Of a stretch of 64,000 nucleotides of DNA, positions 61,825 to 64,000 are shown piece by piece. The stretch comes from Fimadaptatus sp050946055 (lineage in GTDB: Bacteria; Bacillota; Clostridia; Christensenellales; Aristaeellaceae), in contig JBMNUB010000009.1 in NCBI GenBank assembly GCA_050946055.1, positions 17,770-81,769 on the forward strand, written 5' to 3'. Under the pieces are notes generated by a model. It searched no databases and was not told the DNA's origin. It was given only the letters and a program-made list of their open reading frames with translations. The position numbers and the translations under genes were made by a program. Each line of letters begins with the position of its first letter. The stretch's first letter is position 1.

Positions 61825-64000
61825 CTACCTCCCTAGATATACTTCGTATGGTTCTGACGGCGGCGAAACAAAGGTATTATGTGCCCACAAATCACCTCCT
61901 TTTAGTAGAAGCGGTGTTGTCTTACTGCTCCATGCATCAAATGACGTTGCAGACATTTGCTCAGGCATAGGCAAATACGAAATAAAATCATTATACATTT
62001 TAACCATTTGTGTTCCTATGCCATTCAGTCCTGCATATACGCAAGCAGCCTCTAAAAAATACATTCCAACATCCAAGAAATCCTTAACAGATATATAATG
62101 TTCATATGTCCTATATGTATACTCATGTTTCCATATGGATCCCTCATTATTTTTAATAATGTAGACGTAGCTATTTTTATTGGCATAAGATAGCAGTACT
62201 TCTCCTTTCACAAATACTCTGAACCAAAGTACTTGAACGCCATCTAAATCATCTTTTATTACACGGTCTATTTCTTCCGGTATTCTTGGATCATAAAATC
62301 GCCATCCTTTCCTAATTGCAGCATCAATTACTGCATTTACTATCTTTGATGCAGGAGACTTACCTGTATCATCAGAAAAAGCAATTGCATTGTTTCTGCA
62401 ATACGCATATAAATTGTGCGCAAGGAATCCGCCTTCAGACCCCATATTCGTATCAGAAGAAATAAACCTTCCCCACTCCGGCCTATAATACCTACTCCTA
62501 AGGTAATACAGCCCGGTCTCCTCATCCCAGACATATCCGCGATATCTGAACGGGTTAAGCTTGCCTACGGTGTCTGCCATGCCTCCTGTCACAGCTATCG
62601 GCTTGCCCCATGCATCATAGCTATATTCTACCACTACGTTGCCTGCCGCGTCAAGCAGACCCACTACATCGCCCTGAAGGTTGTGTACATATGCGTACTT
62701 TACCCCCTTGAAGCTCACCATGCTCACGCGACCCGTGCCATCATAGTAGAAGTGTAGGTTCTCACCACCATGAACCATGTGCAGTATTCTCTTGTCATTT
62801 ACTACGTATTCCGTCCTGACTGTACCGCTGGCATCCGTCACGCTCTTGCGAATACGAATACCATTGTGGTCGTAATCATAGGCTATGTCCGTGCCAGCCT
62901 TGTTCATGCTCTTGAGCTGCTTTCCCGCCTGCCACGAATACGTCCACTCTCCATCGTTCACGATGTTTCCTATCGCGTCATAGCTGAGCGCCTTGCCGCC
63001 GATGCTGGTTACTTTGTCCTTCCAATTAGTATCGGCGTATTCGTAATTGATTACGGCAGCAGGCTCACCCGTCAGCTCGCCAGTCTGGTAAGGATAGCGC
63101 TTCTTTTGGAGTACGTTTCCGCCAAAGTCATACTCATACACCCAAGTAGTACCATCCGCGCCAGATGTGGTGTCGTTCATATCGTTCACGCGCACGAGCT
63201 GTCCCAGCTTGTCATATTCGTAGCGCGCATACTTGTCGTGTACGGTGGGTTCTTTGCCCTGTATGCGCCTTTCGGTTATTAGATTGCTGGTCACATTGTC
63301 GTACTCGTATTCGTAGCTTACGCCATCCTGCATTATCGCGCTCACCAGCGGCGTGGTGGACTTTGCGCTTACACCCGATATCGGCGCACCGTCAAGGTAT
63401 TCATAGGTAGTGCTAAGGCAAGCCGTAGACGCGCTGCTACCGTATACCTTGCGCTGATGCGCGCGACCCAGCGCGTCATAGCTGTGCGTTATTCGAGCGT
63501 TCGAGCTGTCGTACTTTATCTCCGTCGGTCGATTGTCCTTGTCGTACTTATACTCTGCCGTGTATGCAAGCAGCGTTGCGCCGCTGTCTATCGCTCCTAT
63601 TCGCTCCGTTCGCTTGCTTACATTGTTGAAGTCATCATACGTGAGGTGAATGTCGTATCCCGGCGATGCGGTGTTTGTCGTTTGCTTGATTCTGGCTATT
63701 CGCTCCGACATATCGCGCTCATAGTACAGCGTAGTTCTAAGGTTATTGTCACCTATCTGACTTATCTCGCCGTTAGCGCCATACAGGAAACCGTATCGGC
63801 AGCTCACATCCGCATCCAGATCATCATACTTTATGCCCGTCACTCTGTCGAAATCGTCATAAGTATAACTAATCTTCCCGCCATTACCAAACTCCACGCA
63901 CTCAAGGCGGCGCTCGGCATCAGGCGAATACACGTTGCGGCTGAGCAGCTGATTGCCCACCTTGACCTCGGTCGGGTCGCCCAGCTCGTTCACCGCGAAG
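61825..64000 (-). CDS. Rhs/YD-repeat protein with AT-rich C-terminal tip, 5' end outside the window
   Basis: The visible 725 residues are the C-terminal part of a large Rhs-family protein; the frame continues past the right edge. Many YD repeats are seen (YTYDDFDRVTGIKYDD, YEYDKLGQLVRVNDMND, YDYDHNGIRIRKS), then the core end RGYVWDEETGLYYLRSRYYR and GRFISSD. After NNAIAFSDDTGKSP the last ~176 residues form the variable tip, which is not recognised and is AT-rich (61825-62360) unlike the rest. Rhs proteins form a shell enclosing a toxic tip used in competition. The tip has a hydrophobic stretch near FLEAACVYAGLNGIG. Confidence 0.92.
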   Translation of the reverse strand, partial: FAVNELGDPTEVKVGNQLLSRNVYSPDAERRLECVEFGNGGKISYTYDDFDRVTGIKYDDLDADVSCRYGFLYGANGEISQIGDNNLRTTLYYERDMSERIARIKQTTNTASPGYDIHLTYDDFNNVSKRTERIGAIDSGATLLAYTAEYKYDKDNRPTEIKYDSSNARITHSYDALGRAHQRKVYGSSASTACLSTTYEYLDGAPISGVSAKSTTPLVSAIMQDGVSYEYEYDNVTSNLITERRIQGKEPTVHDKYARYEYDKLGQLVRVNDMNDTTSGADGTTWVYEYDFGGNVLQKKRYPYQTGELTGEPAAVINYEYADTNWKDKVTSIGGKALSYDAIGNIVNDGEWTYSWQAGKQLKSMNKAGTDIAYDYDHNGIRIRKSVTDASGTVRTEYVVNDKRILHMVHGGENLHFYYDGTGRVSMVSFKGVKYAYVHNLQGDVVGLLDAAGNVVVEYSYDAWGKPIAVTGGMADTVGKLNPFRYRGYVWDEETGLYYLRSRYYRPEWGRFISSDTNMGSEGGFLAHNLYAYCRNNAIAFSDDTGKSPASKIVNAVIDAAIRKGWRFYDPRIPEEIDRVIKDDLDGVQVLWFRVFVKGEVLLSYANKNSYVYIIKNNEGSIWKHEYTYRTYEHYISVKDFLDVGMYFLEAACVYAGLNGIGTQMVKMYNDFISYLPMPEQMSATSFDAWSSKTTPLLLKGGDLWAHNTFVSPPSEPYEVYLGR

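Noticed and set aside
1..64000. tRNA or rRNA genes
   Set aside because: No T-loop/acceptor pattern or rRNA core sequence was recognised on reading; a covariance-model scan would be needed to exclude a divergent tRNA.

Overview
This is a GC-rich window from what looks like an endospore-forming Firmicute (class Clostridia), probably an uncultured gut or rumen plant-glycan degrader. Evidence: a forespore sigma factor SigG next to a YlmC/YmxH-type protein, a class B sortase, a split glycine decarboxylase (GcvPA/GcvPB), Gram-positive style strong Shine-Dalgarno sequences and TTTACA/TTGACA-17-TATAAT promoters, plus enzymes for rhamnose- and galactose-containing glycans. No rRNA, tRNA or CRISPR was recognised. 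One genome-wide trait stands out: isoleucine is encoded overwhelmingly by ATA despite the high GC content.

Layout. 1-5 kb: a truncated DUF308/HdeD-like membrane gene, a 77-bp tandem repeat, a YtcJ-like amidohydrolase, and a DUF308 membrane protein with a probable permuted papain-fold (LRAT/YiiX-like) tail. 5-9 kb: Gfo/Idh/MocA oxidoreductase, an interspersed repeat with terminal inverted repeats, and galM. 8-14.4 kb: a glycine cleavage cluster on the minus strand (tandem glycine riboswitch, attenuator, gcvT, gcvH, gcvPA, gcvPB) followed by lplA, which can lipoylate GcvH. 14.4-25 kb: GH78 alpha-L-rhamnosidase, flavodoxin-like protein, glutamate-5-kinase-like protein, two more repeat copies, EstB-like serine hydrolase plus ferredoxin-type aldo/keto reductase, GH42 beta-galactosidase, and a 2-hydroxyacid dehydrogenase that seems to start at AUA. 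25-35 kb: decayed serine recombinase, sortase B, a second ferredoxin-type aldo/keto reductase, a PhoP/PhoR-like two-component system, YlmC, SigG, and an (alpha/alpha)6 glycosidase.

35-43 kb: macrodomain protein, secreted peptidoglycan-binding/Ada-zinc-finger protein, an HPr paralogue lacking the catalytic histidine, and a two-gene MotA/MotB-type motor with a long coiled-coil tail (ZorA/ZorB-like but without Zorya effectors). 42.5-53.5 kb: small pfkA-linked protein, pfkA, RlmD-type methyltransferase, ftsH, a GyrI-like protein flanked by two minisatellites (55-bp and 35-bp periods), rhaA and a eukaryotic-type glycogen branching enzyme. 53.6-59.7 kb: a MacAB-like efflux operon (HlyD adaptor, permease, lipoprotein, ATPase) and a two-component system; both promoters carry the same pair of 7-bp direct repeats at 11-bp period. 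59.8-64 kb: the 3' end of an Rhs/YD-repeat toxin with an AT-rich tip, a translationally coupled exported protein, an orphan Rhs tip fragment and a compositionally mosaic membrane protein.

Functionally, rhamnosidase + rhamnose isomerase + beta-galactosidase + galM + oxidoreductases fit use of pectin-type side chains feeding glycolysis (pfkA) and glycogen storage (branching enzyme). The best candidates for something undescribed are the orphan motor pair, the Rhs tip region, the DUF308-papain fusion and the 256-bp inverted-repeat element.
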